A DNA stretch of 64,000 bases from Roseimaritima ulvae (GTDB taxonomy: Bacteria > Planctomycetota > Planctomycetia > Pirellulales > Pirellulaceae). The notes below the pieces were generated by a model. It was not told the DNA's origin and searched no databases. It worked only from the letters and a program-made list of their open reading frames with translations. The stretch covers positions 2,852,001 to 2,916,000 of the forward strand of contig NZ_CP042914.1 of the NCBI RefSeq assembly GCF_008065135.1, in the 5' to 3' direction. Made by a program: the position numbers and the translations under genes. Below, piece by piece: positions 20,983 through 30,247 of the stretch (position 1 is its first letter; every line of letters starts with the position of its first letter).

Positions 20983-21044
20983 ACGCAAACCAAGCACAAC
21001 CACCAAACCGACGCCTACAGCGAACGTCCTAAAGCCTGTCAGCG

Positions 21045-21081
21045 CCCCCTGCCGCGAACCTTTCGCGGCAGGGGGTTTTTT
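21045..21081 (+). terminator. Intrinsic terminator after the BBP7 gene
   Basis: A perfect 14-base stem (CCCCCTGCCGCGAA with TTCGCGGCAGGGGG) and a 3-base loop are followed directly by six T residues. It sits 63 bases after the BBP7 stop codon, so it should end that transcript. Confidence 0.95.
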
Positions 21082-21343
21082 CGTGTCCAAGCTGTTGCGC
21101 TGCCCCCACACGGCAACTTCTTCCTGCCCGCAGTCTTCTTGCCCAATTCACCGCCCTCCCTTTTCTCCCCTCAAAATCCTCTACCCTCTCCGCCGTGCAT
21201 CCGACCCGCGTGCGAATCCGGCCCGACCTGTGACGTTCACCTAGCCGACACGATCTGTCGCGGGCAGGCTTTGTCTCGTATACTTTTTGTTCCCCTCGCA
21301 AATTCTTCCTTGTTGGCTCAACATCGGTTGGGCGCGGTCTTTG

Positions 21344-24300
21344 ATGCCAACCGACCCTACATTCCCCGAATTCAACACCTTTGATGACTCGCAGGTCACC
21401 TCGGCGTGGCTGCAAGCGGTAGGCGTGCAGGATCTGCCGGCCGGGCAAGCCAGTTTGTCCGTCCTGCGGACCGCCTGCAGCACCCCCGACGTGCTCGATT
21501 TTTTGGGCCAACAACTCTCGCAGCAGCTGCCCACGTTGCCCGATGCGGGGGCCGCTTTGGAGGGGTTTTCGCAGTACGTCGCGCACTCGCGCAGCCCCCT
21601 CGCCCTGGCCGGGATGCTGCAGCGCGACCATGATTTTTTTGCGAATCTGTTACGCCTGTTCGCCAGCGGACCGCTGCCCACCGAAATCCTGCTGGAAGAC
21701 CCCGACAGTCTGGAATTGCTGCGGATCACCGAGGGGCAACCGATCGAGCGGCAGATTCTAGCGGACGATATCGGCGCCGAAGTCAGCCGGGCCAGCGACG
21801 CCGCGCACGTCGGCCGTTTGCTGCGGAGCTTTCGCCGCCGCGAAACCCTGCGAATCATCTATGGCGAGGTGCTGCGGAACCCTCCCCTGTCCCGCACCAC
21901 CGAACAATTATCCTTCGTCGCTCAGGCCATCCTGCATGCGGCCTTGCTGTGGACCGTGCGAGAGCTGCGTACGCGACTGCCGCATCCGATGATCCACGGC
22001 AACCTGCGGGCGCGAATGGCGATCATCGCCACCGGTAAGTTTGGCGGCAGCGAGCTGAGTTACGGCAATCGCCTGAACCTGTTGTTCGTTCACGATCCAC
22101 CGGAAATGGCCCACGGCCCAGTCGCCGAAGCAACGGAACAATTCTTCCAGGCTTGGGGGACGGCGATCGTGGAGATGCTTTCACGCTCCGGCCAACATGG
22201 CCCTGGATATCAAGTCGACGTCCAACATGTCGGCCATGCCGACCGGCTGACTGCCAGCGTCAACGACGCGCTGCGTTACTTCGATACCGACGGCCAGCCT
22301 TGGGAGCGTATGTCGCTGGTCAAATCGCAGGTCGTGGCCGGCGACACGGATCTGGGCTCGAAGTACCTGGAACAACTGCAGCCGCTGCTGTTTCGCCGCG
22401 TATTAACCCGCACCGACATCACGGGCCTGCGAATGCTGAAGCGGAAGATCGAGCGTCAGGCTCGTGAAGCCGGCGACGATCGGCTGAACATTCGCCACGG
22501 CACAGGCGGCATTCGTGACATCGAATTTGTGATCGAATTCCTTCAGCTGCTCAACGGTGCAACCGAACCTTCGATCCGCGTTCCCAACACGTTACAAGCC
22601 ATTGAAGCGCTAGAGCGGGTCGGGTGCTTGACCATGCAAGAGCGTTCGACGCTGTCGGAAAACTATGTGATGTTGCGACGGATCCAACATCAGATACAGA
22701 TCCTCTGCGGCCTCGACTGCGACTCCCTGCCCGACGATCCCGACATCCGCCGACGCATCGCCGCGCAGTTGCAATTCGTCACCGACCGGGGATCGGATGT
22801 GCCCGGATTCGATGCGGCCCTGCGTGAATTGCAAGACGTCAATCGCGGCGTGCTGGATCACCTGCTGCATGACGCTTTTGGCGACAGCGAATCGGTAGCC
22901 ATCGAAACCGAACTGGTGCTCGACCCGGCACCCTCGGCCGACCAAGTGGCGACCACCTTTACCCAATACGGCTTCGCGGATCCAGCGGCCACCTTGGATG
23001 CGATGCATCAGTTGGCGCACGAGACGATTCCCTTCCTGTCGGCGCCGCGTTGTCGTCACTTCCTGGCCGCCATCGCTCCCAAGCTGCTGCATCAATTGTC
23101 GCTCACGCCCGATCCGGCGGCTGCCCTGGCAACACTGGTCGCCGTCACCGATTCACTCGGGGGCAAGGGCGCGCTGTGGGAACTGCTCAGCACCAGTGAA
23201 TCGGCACTGCGGATGGTCGTCCGACTGTGCGCGGCCAGCCCCTACTTGGCGGGCTTGCTAACCTCGCATCCAGGCATGATCGATGACCTCCTGGACTCGT
23301 TGGTGTTGGGACGATTGCCGCAGATGGAGGAACTGGAGAAAGCGTCACGGGAACTGTGCCGCGGCGCCGAAGACATCGATCCAATCCTGCGAAGCTTCAA
23401 AAACGCCTGCCATCTGCGAATCGGCATTCGTGACATCCTAGGCAAAGCCGACATCACGCAAACGCATGCCGCGCTGGCGGCCACGGCCGAAGCCTGTTTG
23501 CGACGAGCGGCTGAGTTTGAACACGAACAATTGGCGCAACGGTTTGGCGATCCCATCGACTTAGAGGGAAACCCGATCCAGATCCTGATGTTGGGCATGG
23601 GCAAACTGGGCGCTCGGGAACCCAACTACCACAGCGACCTGGACGTGATGTTCCTGTACCACGCCGACGGTCAAACCCAGCGACGCGTCGGGGGCCCGCG
23701 TTCGACCACCACCAATGCCGATTTCTTCAACCGCCTAACCCAACAGATGATGGGCCGGTTCAACGCCGACCAAGCCGGTGGTCCGCTGTATGACCTCGAC
23801 AGCCGGATTCGCTGGTCCGAAGGTGACCCCACGGCGGTCTCATTGACCAGCTTCCTCAAGCGTTATCGTTACGGCACGTCCCGCAGTGAATTCTGGCAAC
23901 GCGTGGCGCTCACCAAAGCCCGTGTGCTGTCCGGTGACGACGCCGCGCAGCGTCTGGCGAACGATGGCCTGCGAGAACTGCTGACCAAGGTCCCTTGGTC
24001 CGAACAGGATTCCGCTCAATTGCGCGAGCTCCGCGACCGGGGAATCCAATCGGCATCCCCGGAAAATCTCAAACGCGGCCGCGGCGGCACCTTGGATGTG
24101 GAACTGATCGTTTCCGGGTTGCAATTAAAATACGCCGCCCAACATCCCGGAATCTTGGAACCTCGAACGATTGCGGGCTTGGAAAAACTGCATGATGCCG
24201 ATTTGATCCCGGCCCCCGATGCCGCTCAACTGATCGACGACTATCGCATGCTGCGGACCGTTGAATCAAATCTACGCTTGCTCAACACGGCCGCCCGCCA

Positions 24301-24433
24301 CGAACTTCCCAGCGACGAATCCAATCTTGCCAAACTGGCTTATTTAATCGGCGACATCACGCCCGCGCAACTGGTCCAGCAGTGCAGCCAGGCTCGCAGT
24401 CGCAACAGCGAGCGATTCGAGCAGCTGTTTTAA
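21344..24433 (+). CDS. glnE: Bifunctional glutamine synthetase adenylyltransferase/deadenylase, with degenerate first catalytic motif
   Basis: GlnE adenylylates and de-adenylylates glutamine synthetase in response to PII proteins. The protein has about 1,029 residues in the usual two-headed layout. The first nucleotidyltransferase domain contains GKFGGSELSYGNRLNLLFVH near residues 230-250. The family's Asp-x-Asp metal-binding pair is replaced there by Arg243-x-Asn245. The second domain keeps the motif (GKLGAREPNYHSDLDVMF, Asp765 and Asp767). In the family, the N-terminal domain removes AMP and the C-terminal domain adds it. So this copy is predicted to adenylylate but not to de-adenylylate by the normal chemistry. 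The ATG at 21344 is preferred to the upstream frame start. No glnA or PII gene is nearby. Confidence 0.93.
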   Translation: MPTDPTFPEFNTFDDSQVTSAWLQAVGVQDLPAGQASLSVLRTACSTPDVLDFLGQQLSQQLPTLPDAGAALEGFSQYVAHSRSPLALAGMLQRDHDFFANLLRLFASGPLPTEILLEDPDSLELLRITEGQPIERQILADDIGAEVSRASDAAHVGRLLRSFRRRETLRIIYGEVLRNPPLSRTTEQLSFVAQAILHAALLWTVRELRTRLPHPMIHGNLRARMAIIATGKFGGSELSYGNRLNLLFVHDPPEMAHGPVAEATEQFFQAWGTAIVEMLSRSGQHGPGYQVDVQHVGHADRLTASVNDALRYFDTDGQPWERMSLVKSQVVAGDTDLGSKYLEQLQPLLFRRVLTRTDITGLRMLKRKIERQAREAGDDRLNIRHGTGGIRDIEFVIEFLQLLNGATEPSIRVPNTLQAIEALERVGCLTMQERSTLSENYVMLRRIQHQIQILCGLDCDSLPDDPDIRRRIAAQLQFVTDRGSDVPGFDAALRELQDVNRGVLDHLLHDAFGDSESVAIETELVLDPAPSADQVATTFTQYGFADPAATLDAMHQLAHETIPFLSAPRCRHFLAAIAPKLLHQLSLTPDPAAALATLVAVTDSLGGKGALWELLSTSESALRMVVRLCAASPYLAGLLTSHPGMIDDLLDSLVLGRLPQMEELEKASRELCRGAEDIDPILRSFKNACHLRIGIRDILGKADITQTHAALAATAEACLRRAAEFEHEQLAQRFGDPIDLEGNPIQILMLGMGKLGAREPNYHSDLDVMFLYHADGQTQRRVGGPRSTTTNADFFNRLTQQMMGRFNADQAGGPLYDLDSRIRWSEGDPTAVSLTSFLKRYRYGTSRSEFWQRVALTKARVLSGDDAAQRLANDGLRELLTKVPWSEQDSAQLRELRDRGIQSASPENLKRGRGGTLDVELIVSGLQLKYAAQHPGILEPRTIAGLEKLHDADLIPAPDAAQLIDDYRMLRTVESNLRLLNTAARHELPSDESNLAKLAYLIGDITPAQLVQQCSQARSRNSERFEQLF

Positions 24434-24474
24434 TAACATCGCCCCGCAATCAATCTTCAAAGGACAGCACGCAC

Positions 24475-26229
24475 GTGTCCCCCAACGCCCCCACCGGTCC
24501 CGACGCACCCAACCGTGATCCCTCTACGCTCCGCAGCCAGCGTTGGTTTGCCCCGGACAGTCTCCGCGGTTTTGGCCACCGCTCGCGTCTGAAAGGCATG
24601 GGCATCGACGATGAGGATTACCGTGACCGGCCGGTCGTCGCGATCCTCAACACGTGGAGTGATCTGAACACCTGCCACTCCCATTTCCGCAACCGCGCCG
24701 ACGAAGTTCGACGAGGGATTTTGCAAGCCGGTGGGTTTCCGGTCGAAGTGCCCGTGATGTCGCTGGGCGAAATGATGATGAAGCCAACGACGATGCTGTA
24801 CCGCAATCTGTTGGCGATGGAAGTGGAAGAAGTCCTGCGCTGCCATCCGATCGATTCCGCGGTGCTGATGGGCGGCTGCGATAAAACCGTTCCGGCGATG
24901 CTGATGGGCGCCCTGTCGGCCGACATCCCCAGCATTTTCCTACCCGCCGGCCCGATGCTGAAAGCCCGCTGGAAAGACGTCACCCTGGGCAGTGGCAGCG
25001 ACGCCTGGAAGTATTGGGACGAACGTTCGGCGGGCAACCTCTGCGACGGCGACTGGAAAGCCATCGAAAACTGCATCGCGCGTTCGGCCGGAACCTGCAT
25101 GACCATGGGGACCGCCAGCACGATGGCCTGCGTCGCCGAAGCGATGGGGTTTACCCTGCCCGGCGCCGCCTGCACGCCCGCCGTGTTGGCCGAACACAGT
25201 CGCTTGGCCGTGCAGACGGGGCGGCGAGCGGTGGACATGGCTTGGGAATCGCTACGGCCCAGCCAGATCGTCACGCCCGAATCGATCGACAACGCCATTC
25301 GCACCGACATGACGATCGGCGGCTCCACCAACGCCATCGTGCACATCCTGGCGATCGCCGGCCGAGCCTGCGTGCCGCTGACCCTGGACCGCTTTGACGA
25401 ACTGTCCCGCAGCACGCCGATGCTGGGCGACCTGCGACCCAGCGGCCAATTTCTGATGGAAGATTTTTATAACGCCGGCGGCTTGGCCGCGCTGCTGCAA
25501 CGCTTGAGCCACCTGCTGAACCTGGATTGCTTGACCGTTTCCGGCCACACCTTGGGCCAACAGATCGAAGCCGCCGAAGTCATCGACGATGCGGTCATCC
25601 GGCCGCTGGAAAACCCCGTTAGCCCGGCCGGCGGCACCTGTGTGCTGCGCGGCAACCTGGCGCCCGACGGATGTGTGATCAAAAGCGTGGCCGCCGACCC
25701 GCGGTTGATCAAACACTGCGGTCCGGCCGTGGTATTCGACGACTACGCGGCGATGAAGGCCCGCATCGACGATCCCGATTTGCAGGTCACCGCCGATTCG
25801 GTGTTGGTTTTGCGTTCGGCCGGAGCTTTGGGGGCCCCCGGGATGCCGGAATGGGGCATGCTGCCGATCCCCAAGAAACTGCTGCAGCAGGGCGTGCGCG
25901 ACATGGTGCGGATTTCCGATGCCAGGATGAGCGGCACCAGTTACGGGACCTGCGTGCTGCACGTCTCGCCGGAAAGTTTTGCCGGCGGTCCGCTGGCTTT
26001 GGTCCGGGACGGCGACTTGATCGAAATCGATATCGATGCTCGGCGGATCCACTGGCACGTTGCTGATGAGGAAATCGCACGTCGTCGCGCTGCTTGGCGA
26101 GCCCCCGAAGCGAAGTTTTCGCGGGGCTACGGTCAGATGTACAGCGCGCACGTGCAAGGGGCCCAACAGGGCTGCGATTTCGACTTCCTGACCGGCCGGT
26201 CCCCCGGCGAAGAACCCGATATTTTTTGA
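24475..26229 (+). CDS. IlvD/Edd-family sugar-acid dehydratase (L-arabinonate/xylonate dehydratase type)
   Basis: This is an Fe-S and Mg-dependent dehydratase of about 584 residues. It begins RSQRWFAPDSLRGFGHRSRLKG, the pattern of pentonate/hexonate dehydratases rather than of dihydroxy-acid dehydratase in branched-chain synthesis. Three cysteines expected to bind the [2Fe-2S] cluster are visible: NTCHSH near 62, GGCDKTVPAM near 137 and SAGTCMTMGTASTM near 204. The base-providing Ser/Arg block MVRISDARMSGTSYGT is near 480. The start is the GTG at 24475 with AAGGA about 10 bases upstream; the longer frame reaches into glnE without a good start. It lies 41 bases after glnE and may be co-transcribed. 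The exact sugar acid cannot be told. Confidence 0.88.
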   Translation: MSPNAPTGPDAPNRDPSTLRSQRWFAPDSLRGFGHRSRLKGMGIDDEDYRDRPVVAILNTWSDLNTCHSHFRNRADEVRRGILQAGGFPVEVPVMSLGEMMMKPTTMLYRNLLAMEVEEVLRCHPIDSAVLMGGCDKTVPAMLMGALSADIPSIFLPAGPMLKARWKDVTLGSGSDAWKYWDERSAGNLCDGDWKAIENCIARSAGTCMTMGTASTMACVAEAMGFTLPGAACTPAVLAEHSRLAVQTGRRAVDMAWESLRPSQIVTPESIDNAIRTDMTIGGSTNAIVHILAIAGRACVPLTLDRFDELSRSTPMLGDLRPSGQFLMEDFYNAGGLAALLQRLSHLLNLDCLTVSGHTLGQQIEAAEVIDDAVIRPLENPVSPAGGTCVLRGNLAPDGCVIKSVAADPRLIKHCGPAVVFDDYAAMKARIDDPDLQVTADSVLVLRSAGALGAPGMPEWGMLPIPKKLLQQGVRDMVRISDARMSGTSYGTCVLHVSPESFAGGPLALVRDGDLIEIDIDARRIHWHVADEEIARRRAAWRAPEAKFSRGYGQMYSAHVQGAQQGCDFDFLTGRSPGEEPDIF

Positions 26230-26309
26230 GGAACCCCGAATTTCGCGCCCCAGTCGGCCCCTCCGTCGAGCCCCTATAAGATGCCGGCCACAGTATACAA
26301 TGGGAATGC

Positions 26310-26350
26310 CTCCTCCCCCTGGGAGGGTCGCGCGTCAGCGAGGGGAGGGT
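26310..26350. repeat. Dispersed repeat, CTCCC..GGGAG / CGTCAGCGAGG family
   Basis: This is a shorter, diverged relative of the element found at 12004-12070 and 63505-63570. It lies in the 188-base gap between the dehydratase and kinase genes. Confidence 0.6.
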
Positions 26351-26417
26351 TTTAAAGTCAACGGCTAGTCGCAGGCGTCGCCCTTTACTCTCACACCTCT
26401 TTTCGACTTTACCGTAT

Positions 26418-28595
26418 ATGAATCCGGCTCCCGACCCCACTCGCGATCAGGACAACGATCCGCTGGATGCAGCGTTCGCTGCCTATTTAAAATCGTGTGA
26501 TAGCGGTGAGTTCCCGGATCGGAAAGCGTTTTTGGCACAGTTTCCCGAGCTGGCTGATCAGTTGCTGGAGCTGATCGAAGCCGCCGACATGCTGGGCAGC
26601 GTCACGGGCGGCGAAGCGTTGGCGGAAACCAAAGTCCTGCCGCGGATCCCCAACGATGCGGAAACGATCGATCAGGGGTTTATGTCGGCCGCCGACGGCG
26701 AAGGCAAACTGACGCTGCCGCTGGCCAACCGGCCGGCCGGCGATCCGGGACCGACCTTGCCCTACCAATTGGGCGATTACCACCTGCAAAGTATTTTGGG
26801 ACGCGGCGGCATGGGCGTGGTGTATCGCGCCATCCAGCATCCCTTGCAGCGCGTCGTGGCCGTCAAACTGATTCGATCGGGCATGCTGGCTTCGGCCGCA
26901 GAAGTCAAACGTTTTTTTGCCGAAGCTCGCGCGGCGGCCAAGCTGCATCATCCGAATATCGTCAGCGTGTTTCACTTCGGGCATCGGGACGGACACCATT
27001 TCTTTTCCATGGAATACGTCTCCGGTTCCGACCTGGCTCGTAAGATCGACGACGCTTCGCTGACTCCCCAGCAGGCGGCCCGCTATGTCCGCGACGTGGC
27101 TCGCGCGATCGACTACGCCCACCGTCGCGGCGTGCTGCACCGCGATCTCAAACCCGCCAACGTGTTGATCGACGAAAACGATTGCATCCATATCACCGAC
27201 TTTGGGTTAGCCAAACAGATCGACGCTGACAGCAGTCTGACCGGCAGCGGCGTGGCCGTGGGCACGCCCAGCTACATGGCGCCCGAGCAAGCCAGCGGGC
27301 ACAGCGATCGCTCGGGAGCGGCCTCGGATATTTATTCTTTGGGCGCGATCCTGTTCGCCACCACCACGGGCCGGCCGCCGTTTAGCGGCAACACCGTGAT
27401 GCAGACGATGATGAAAGTCATCCACGACGAACCGCCCCGGCTGCGTTCGCTGTTGCCGGATGTGCCGGTGGACCTGGAAACCATCTGCATGAAGTGCCTG
27501 GAGAAAGAACCGCACAAACGCTACGCCTCGGCGGCCGCGTTGGCCGACGACCTGGACCGGTTCTTGGACGACCGGCCGATCCTGGCTCGTCCCCGCCCCC
27601 CCGTGCTCCGCGCCTTGAACTGGATCGAAGGCGTACCTTTGGTGGCCGCCGTCACCGGCCGTCGACGCTTGGCCGAAGCCAGCCCCGGACACCGCCGCTT
27701 TCAAGCGGCCGTGCTGCTGCTGATCGTGCTGCTGCCGATGATGCTCGCGGCGTTTGTGTCCATCAAACATACGCAAGCTCAACAGATGCCTGAACGGATC
27801 GAGCTGGCCGGCGGATTGGAAGGCGGCGTGTATAGCGAATTTTCGCAGCAGCTGAGCCAACGCCTTAAGCATCGAGCCGGCGTGCCTGTCAATGTATCGC
27901 CCACCGGCGGCTCGGAAGACAATCGTCGACGGTTGATCAACGGCCAAGTCCACCTGGCGCCGCTGCAAGCCTCGGCCATCAACACCAGTGAATTAAGTGT
28001 GGCCGCTCCTCTGTTCTTCGAAGCGGTGCAAGTACTGGTTCGCGACGGAGCGGCGATTCGCAACATCGAAGACCTTCGCGGCCACCCGGTAGCCGTGGGG
28101 CCCGAGGGCAGCGGATCCCGATTGGTGGCGGAATACCTGTTTGACTCCTTTTCAATGGACGAACAAGACGTCGAACGCCGAGTCATCGCCTGGCCGGATT
28201 TGGAGGCTCACGGCGACGTCGATGTGGCGGTGATTTGTATCGGTTTGCGCAGCCGGCTGGTGAGCGGCTTGTTGCAGCGGGGTTGGACGCTGTTGCCGGT
28301 CGATAACGCCATTGAGGTCTCGCTGCAGCATCCCACGCTGAACCCGATGACCATCACGCCGGCCGATTTCCCCGCCGCACGCTTGCCTCCCGCCGGCATC
28401 GCCACCGTTGGATCGACCGCTTTTTTAGCCGTCCGCGCCGACGCTCCCGACACGCTGGTGACCGCCACACTGGATGCATTATACGAAGACCCCGCGTTGT
28501 TTCCCGGCATGATCACCAGCCGCAACGCAGCGGAGTGGCAAGGTTTGGCCTTCCACCGCGCCGCGCGGCAGTACTTTGCTCAGCGAGCCGAGTAG
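26418..28595 (+). CDS. Ser/Thr protein kinase fused to a TAXI/TRAP-like periplasmic binding domain
   Basis: This is a 725-residue receptor-like kinase. The N-terminal 115 residues contain a helical segment common in planctomycete kinases (FLAQFPELADQLLELI). The Hanks-type kinase domain spans about 120-390: glycine loop LGRGGMGVVYRA, VAVKLIRSG lysine, HRDLKPANVL near 240, DFGLAKQI, GTPSYMAPEQ. A membrane helix near 430-452 leads to an extracytoplasmic domain of about 270 residues. Its motifs (AGGLEGGVYSEF, VNVSPTGGSEDNRRRLINGQVHLA, VAVGPEGSGSR) resemble the TAXI family of TRAP solute receptors, which bind small acids such as glutamate. The inferred role is ligand-controlled phosphorylation. 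It is catalytically intact on inspection. Confidence 0.9.
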   Translation: MNPAPDPTRDQDNDPLDAAFAAYLKSCDSGEFPDRKAFLAQFPELADQLLELIEAADMLGSVTGGEALAETKVLPRIPNDAETIDQGFMSAADGEGKLTLPLANRPAGDPGPTLPYQLGDYHLQSILGRGGMGVVYRAIQHPLQRVVAVKLIRSGMLASAAEVKRFFAEARAAAKLHHPNIVSVFHFGHRDGHHFFSMEYVSGSDLARKIDDASLTPQQAARYVRDVARAIDYAHRRGVLHRDLKPANVLIDENDCIHITDFGLAKQIDADSSLTGSGVAVGTPSYMAPEQASGHSDRSGAASDIYSLGAILFATTTGRPPFSGNTVMQTMMKVIHDEPPRLRSLLPDVPVDLETICMKCLEKEPHKRYASAAALADDLDRFLDDRPILARPRPPVLRALNWIEGVPLVAAVTGRRRLAEASPGHRRFQAAVLLLIVLLPMMLAAFVSIKHTQAQQMPERIELAGGLEGGVYSEFSQQLSQRLKHRAGVPVNVSPTGGSEDNRRRLINGQVHLAPLQASAINTSELSVAAPLFFEAVQVLVRDGAAIRNIEDLRGHPVAVGPEGSGSRLVAEYLFDSFSMDEQDVERRVIAWPDLEAHGDVDVAVICIGLRSRLVSGLLQRGWTLLPVDNAIEVSLQHPTLNPMTITPADFPAARLPPAGIATVGSTAFLAVRADAPDTLVTATLDALYEDPALFPGMITSRNAAEWQGLAFHRAARQYFAQRAE

Positions 28596-28599
28596 ACGT

Positions 28600-28680
28600 T
28601 GAAGTCCAGGCTTTCGCCGCGCTGGAGTCCAGGCTTTAGCCGCCCAACCGCGCGCCGCGCTGGAGTCCAGGCTTTAGCCG
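28600..28680. repeat. Three copies of a GAGTCCAGGCTTTAGCCG repeat
   Basis: The units GAAGTCCAGGCTTTCGCCG, GGAGTCCAGGCTTTAGCCG and a further identical second-type copy lie in a row just after the kinase stop codon and before the convergent integrase gene. They are interspersed repeats with no coding potential. Confidence 0.75.
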
Positions 28681-28738
28681 TCTCGCGAGCCGCTCAAATC
28701 ACCTAACGACAACTCTCTCACGCCGAGTTCGCCGCAGC

Positions 28739-30016
28739 TTATTTGCCGCACGCCGTGGCCAGCCGATCCAGCGGGCTGACTACCTCTAGCCGCTTGGGAT
28801 CGGGAACGTGGGTGTAGATCTCGGTCGTCTTCACATCGCTGTGTCCCAGCAACTTTTGGATCTTTCGAATGTCCGTTCCGTTATGCAGCAGGTGCGTTGC
28901 AAAACAGTGCCGGAAGGTGTGGCTGGTCACATGCTTTAGAATTCCCGTCGCTTCGACCGCTCGACGCAAATGCCGAGGAAAGGTTTCGGAATGTAGGTGG
29001 TGGCGGTGCAAATTTCCGGTTCGCGGATCCCGAGCCAGACGCGAGGATGCGAATAGATATTGCCAACGCAGTTCGCGATGCGCCGACGGATATTTTTTCG
29101 ACAGCGCATGCGGCAACCATACCGAAGCACGTCCGGCGGCCAGATCATGTTCGTGTAGTGCGCTTCGAGAGTTTACCCAACGATGCAGCGGTTCCACTAG
29201 TTCTTCCGGCATGGGAACGATACGGCTTTTCCCGCCTTTGGATTGATGGATCTCGATCAAGCGATTTGCGAAGTCGATGTCTTTCAATCGCAGCCGCAGA
29301 GCTTCGCTGATTCGCATACCACAGCCGTAGAGCAACTGCGCGATAACCAAATGAACCCCCGTTAACCCATCTAGAACGGCCTCCACCTCCGGCGGACTGA
29401 GCACTGTAGGGATCTGCTTGCCCTTGTTGGCACGAATCGCTTCGATGCGTCCCATTTCGCGTTTCAAAACCAACTCGAAAAACTTCAGCAGAGCGTAAAA
29501 GGCACCGTTTTGTGTTGTCGCAGCAACGTTGCCATCAACGGCAAGGTCCGTCAAATGGGCTTCCACATCGGTGGCGGAAATGCGGTCGAAGTCGGCCAAG
29601 CACGTCAGGCCACGATCGTACATGAATGTTTTTAATTTGCCGACATAAGCCCGCTCGGTTGGCAACTTCAAACCGTCTTTGCGCAGTGCGCGGCGAAAGG
29701 CTTGGATCACATCTGGTTCATTGGGATTGATCTTCCCGACGGCTTCTTCGATCGTGTCGTAGCCACCGTCGCGAGCCCTTTCGATCTGAATAATATCCAG
29801 CATCTTCGTTCGCAGGGGCTGCAGATCATCGGTGGACCGTTCCTGTTCTTTGCTGGCCGGCTTGGTAAACATTTCCACGATCTTGCCCTCGTAGGTGTCG
29901 CCGCTCGGCAAGCGACGGAACCCCCCACGCCGATTGCCGGCAACAAGCAGAAAGACTAAACGGAACTCCATTTCGCTATGCGTGCGTTCAGTGTAACGCA
30001 AGGTGCGCATGTCCAC
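28739..30016 (-). CDS. intI: Integron integrase (tyrosine recombinase, IntI type)
   Basis: IntI inserts and excises gene cassettes by recombining attI and single-stranded folded attC sites. The catalytic set of tyrosine recombinases is seen: GCGMRISEAL (Arg), SKGGKSR (Lys), TSHTFRHCFATHLL (His, Arg), LLGHSDVKTT (His) and IYTHV (Tyr). The diagnostic extra IntI segment between the Lys and His-Arg blocks is present (HEHDLAAGRASVWLPHAL, KKYPSAHRELRWQYLF). This distinguishes it from XerC/XerD. About 425 residues is longer than the roughly 330-340 of mobile-integron IntI because of a roughly 90-residue N-terminal extension; the start may be GTG 30016, ATG 30010 or further in. Transcription points away from the cassettes, the canonical layout. 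Confidence 0.93.
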   Translation of the reverse strand: MDMRTLRYTERTHSEMEFRLVFLLVAGNRRGGFRRLPSGDTYEGKIVEMFTKPASKEQERSTDDLQPLRTKMLDIIQIERARDGGYDTIEEAVGKINPNEPDVIQAFRRALRKDGLKLPTERAYVGKLKTFMYDRGLTCLADFDRISATDVEAHLTDLAVDGNVAATTQNGAFYALLKFFELVLKREMGRIEAIRANKGKQIPTVLSPPEVEAVLDGLTGVHLVIAQLLYGCGMRISEALRLRLKDIDFANRLIEIHQSKGGKSRIVPMPEELVEPLHRWVNSRSALHEHDLAAGRASVWLPHALSKKYPSAHRELRWQYLFASSRLARDPRTGNLHRHHLHSETFPRHLRRAVEATGILKHVTSHTFRHCFATHLLHNGTDIRKIQKLLGHSDVKTTEIYTHVPDPKRLEVVSPLDRLATACGK

Positions 30017-30083
30017 TAGCCGTCTGGGTGGGCGCCAACGCTAGCGAGGAGGGTGCAAATGGCTTGCTATCAAGAAATCAAGC

Positions 30084-30247
30084 GGCGATAATAAGTCTCT
30101 GAAGAAACGACGGAGAGGTGAGAACAAGTCGGTACATGGTGAGAACAAGTCGTTCGCCCAAGACTTATTCTCACCACACCCCCCTGAGAACACCCCCAAA
30201 ACACTTATTCTCACCCTGTCCGTCAGGTGAATAATAAGTTCTTGCGA
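30084..30247 (+). other. attI: Predicted attI recombination site with six integrase-type repeats
   Basis: Six copies of a GTGAGAAYAAGT-like motif lie within 160 bases. A partial copy is at 30087-30098. Two direct copies at 30118-30131 and 30139-30152 start exactly 21 bases apart. Two inverted copies are at 30162-30175 and 30204-30216. A final direct copy at 30227-30240 ends in the core GTTCTTGC. The last inverted and direct copies face each other like the L and R sites of a simple attI, and the two upstream copies resemble DR1/DR2. The predicted crossover is between G30239 and T30240: the following TTCTTGC is the exact complement of the GCAAGAA that opens the first attC. Binding by this IntI is inferred. 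Confidence 0.75.

Noticed and set aside
28739-30016. Alternative reading of the integrase as XerC/XerD or a phage integrase
   Set aside because: The extra segment between the Lys and His-Arg blocks and the adjacent attC array are specific to integron integrases.
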